Below are positions 5,915 to 6,450 of a stretch of 6,450 nucleotides of DNA, piece by piece (position 1 is the stretch's first letter; each line of letters opens with the position of its first letter). The stretch covers positions 1-6,450 of the forward strand of contig JAHIVM010000558.1 in NCBI GenBank assembly GCA_018816665.1, given 5' to 3'. A program made the position numbers and the translations under genes. The notes below the pieces were generated by a model that was not told the origin of the DNA, did not search any database, and saw only the letters and a list, made by a program, of their open reading frames with translations. Source of the stretch: Candidatus Zixiibacteriota bacterium. GTDB lineage: Bacteria; Zixibacteria; MSB-5A5; GN15; FEB-12.

Positions 5915-6450
5915 ACGATAGCTCTCTGAGTTTGAGAATCTCGTTTTCGGTGCGCCGGATATACTCCCGGATCTCCTGATTGCCCGGATCCAGCAGAGCC
6001 GCTTTCCGCCAGGTGTTAATCGCTTCCGTCAGACTGCCCTGTCCATACTGCTCCACGCCGACAAACTTGTAGGCATTCACGAGATACTTGCGAACCGTGA
6101 GATAGTCGGGCGCCATGCGCTCCACCGTCTCCCATTTTTCTATCGCGGTTGTCAGATCACCTTCTTCGAAGGCCTTCTGAGCCTCACGATTGGCCTGGTC
6201 AACCTCCCGTCGCAACTCATCGCTGAGAGCGGCCCGGGTTGGCCGGCTCTCGGCCCGCCTCGTTGACTCAGTTGCCACCCGCCGATCCGCCTGCTCGGAC
6301 TCGGCAATCAGCCGCGTCATTTCGGCACACCACTGGTGACCCGGGAACAGCACCGCGGCCGTATCAACAGCCTCGCGCGCCCGCACCAATTCATGGTTGG
6401 CGTAGGCCTCGGATGCCTGCTGACGCCAGCGCTCGAATTCCACCCTCTTG
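5904..6450 (-). CDS. C-terminal part of a tetratricopeptide-repeat protein (partial)
   Basis: The frame is open to the right window edge, giving 181 complete codons before the TAA stop. A GTG at 6443 could start it, but no ribosome site at proper spacing is seen, so I read this as a 5'-truncated gene. Numbering from that GTG, three degenerate TPR-like units appear at about 7-38 (ASEAYANHELVRAREAV), 84-116 (AQKAFEEGDLTTAIEKWE) and 125-157 (YGQGSLTEAINTWRKAALLDPGN). A charged Arg/Glu-rich linker (about 49-82) separates the first from the second. The C-terminus is a charged helix. TPR units serve as protein-protein scaffolds. Its stop overlaps the phosphatase start by 11 nt, so it is translated with the partner-switching genes and may be a scaffold or sensor partner for the phosphatase. 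What lies at its N-terminus (signal peptide, FHA, LysM or another domain) cannot be told from this window. Confidence 0.8.
   Translation of the reverse strand, partial: KRVEFERWRQQASEAYANHELVRAREAVDTAAVLFPGHQWCAEMTRLIAESEQADRRVATESTRRAESRPTRAALSDELRREVDQANREAQKAFEEGDLTTAIEKWETVERMAPDYLTVRKYLVNAYKFVGVEQYGQGSLTEAINTWRKAALLDPGNQEIREYIRRTENEILKLRELSYEQ
5922..5926 (-). promoter_or_regulatory. Ribosome binding site of the PP2C phosphatase
   Basis: Reading leftward, GAGAG lies 7 nt before the ATG at 5914, within the end of the TPR gene. It is a moderate match and fits the start chosen. Confidence 0.5.

Noticed and set aside
1..6450. Mobile element, CRISPR array, tRNA or phage genes
   Set aside because: No direct repeat array, terminal inverted repeats, transposase or integrase motif, or tRNA-like cloverleaf was noticed while reading both strands; coding sequence fills nearly the whole window.

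Overview
The window is almost solid coding sequence from what looks like a Gram-negative bacterium of moderate to high GC. Two signs point that way: a sigma-54-activator tail with a Fis-type helix-turn-helix, and a membrane phosphatase with an extracytoplasmic sensor domain. The exact lineage cannot be read from the sequence. The style of the genes would fit deltaproteobacterial or FCB-type uncultured phyla, but that is a weak guess. No rRNA, tRNA, mobile element, CRISPR array or integration signature is visible, and no stretch over 300 bases lacks a gene.

Left part, plus strand (2-1490): the last 45 residues of an NtrC-type response regulator overlap by 11 nt the start of a complete membrane histidine kinase (129-1490) of the NtrY-like type. 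Together they form an ordinary two-component pair, with the regulator cut by the window edge.

Right part, minus strand (6450 down to 1487): a tight leftward five-gene operon. In transcription order it holds (1) the C-terminal part of a TPR protein, (2) a membrane-bound RsbU-like PP2C phosphatase with an extracytoplasmic Cache-like sensor and HAMP domain, (3) a fusion of a degenerate STAS domain to an RsbW-like ATPase/kinase domain, (4) a stand-alone STAS protein of the RsbV/SpoIIAA type, and (5) a soluble GAF-PAS histidine kinase without a receiver. Genes 1/2 and 2/3 overlap by 11 nt, 3/4 are 2 nt apart and 4/5 are 9 nt apart, so all five are very probably co-transcribed.

The leftward operon has every part of a partner-switching circuit: phosphatase, STAS antagonist and antagonist kinase. 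No sigma factor is in view, so the output target is unknown. By analogy with Rsb/SpoIIA systems, the kinase domain of gene 3 would phosphorylate the STAS protein of gene 4, and the phosphatase of gene 2 would reverse this on an envelope signal. The terminal histidine kinase adds a second, cytosolic input whose partner is not in the window. The two transcription units converge and share one palindromic CTAG that carries both stop codons, leaving no intergenic space. The most interesting points are the sigma-less partner-switching cassette joined to a histidine kinase, the STAS-kinase fusion, a Cys/His cluster in the GAF domain, and two stem-loops placed exactly at gene junctions.
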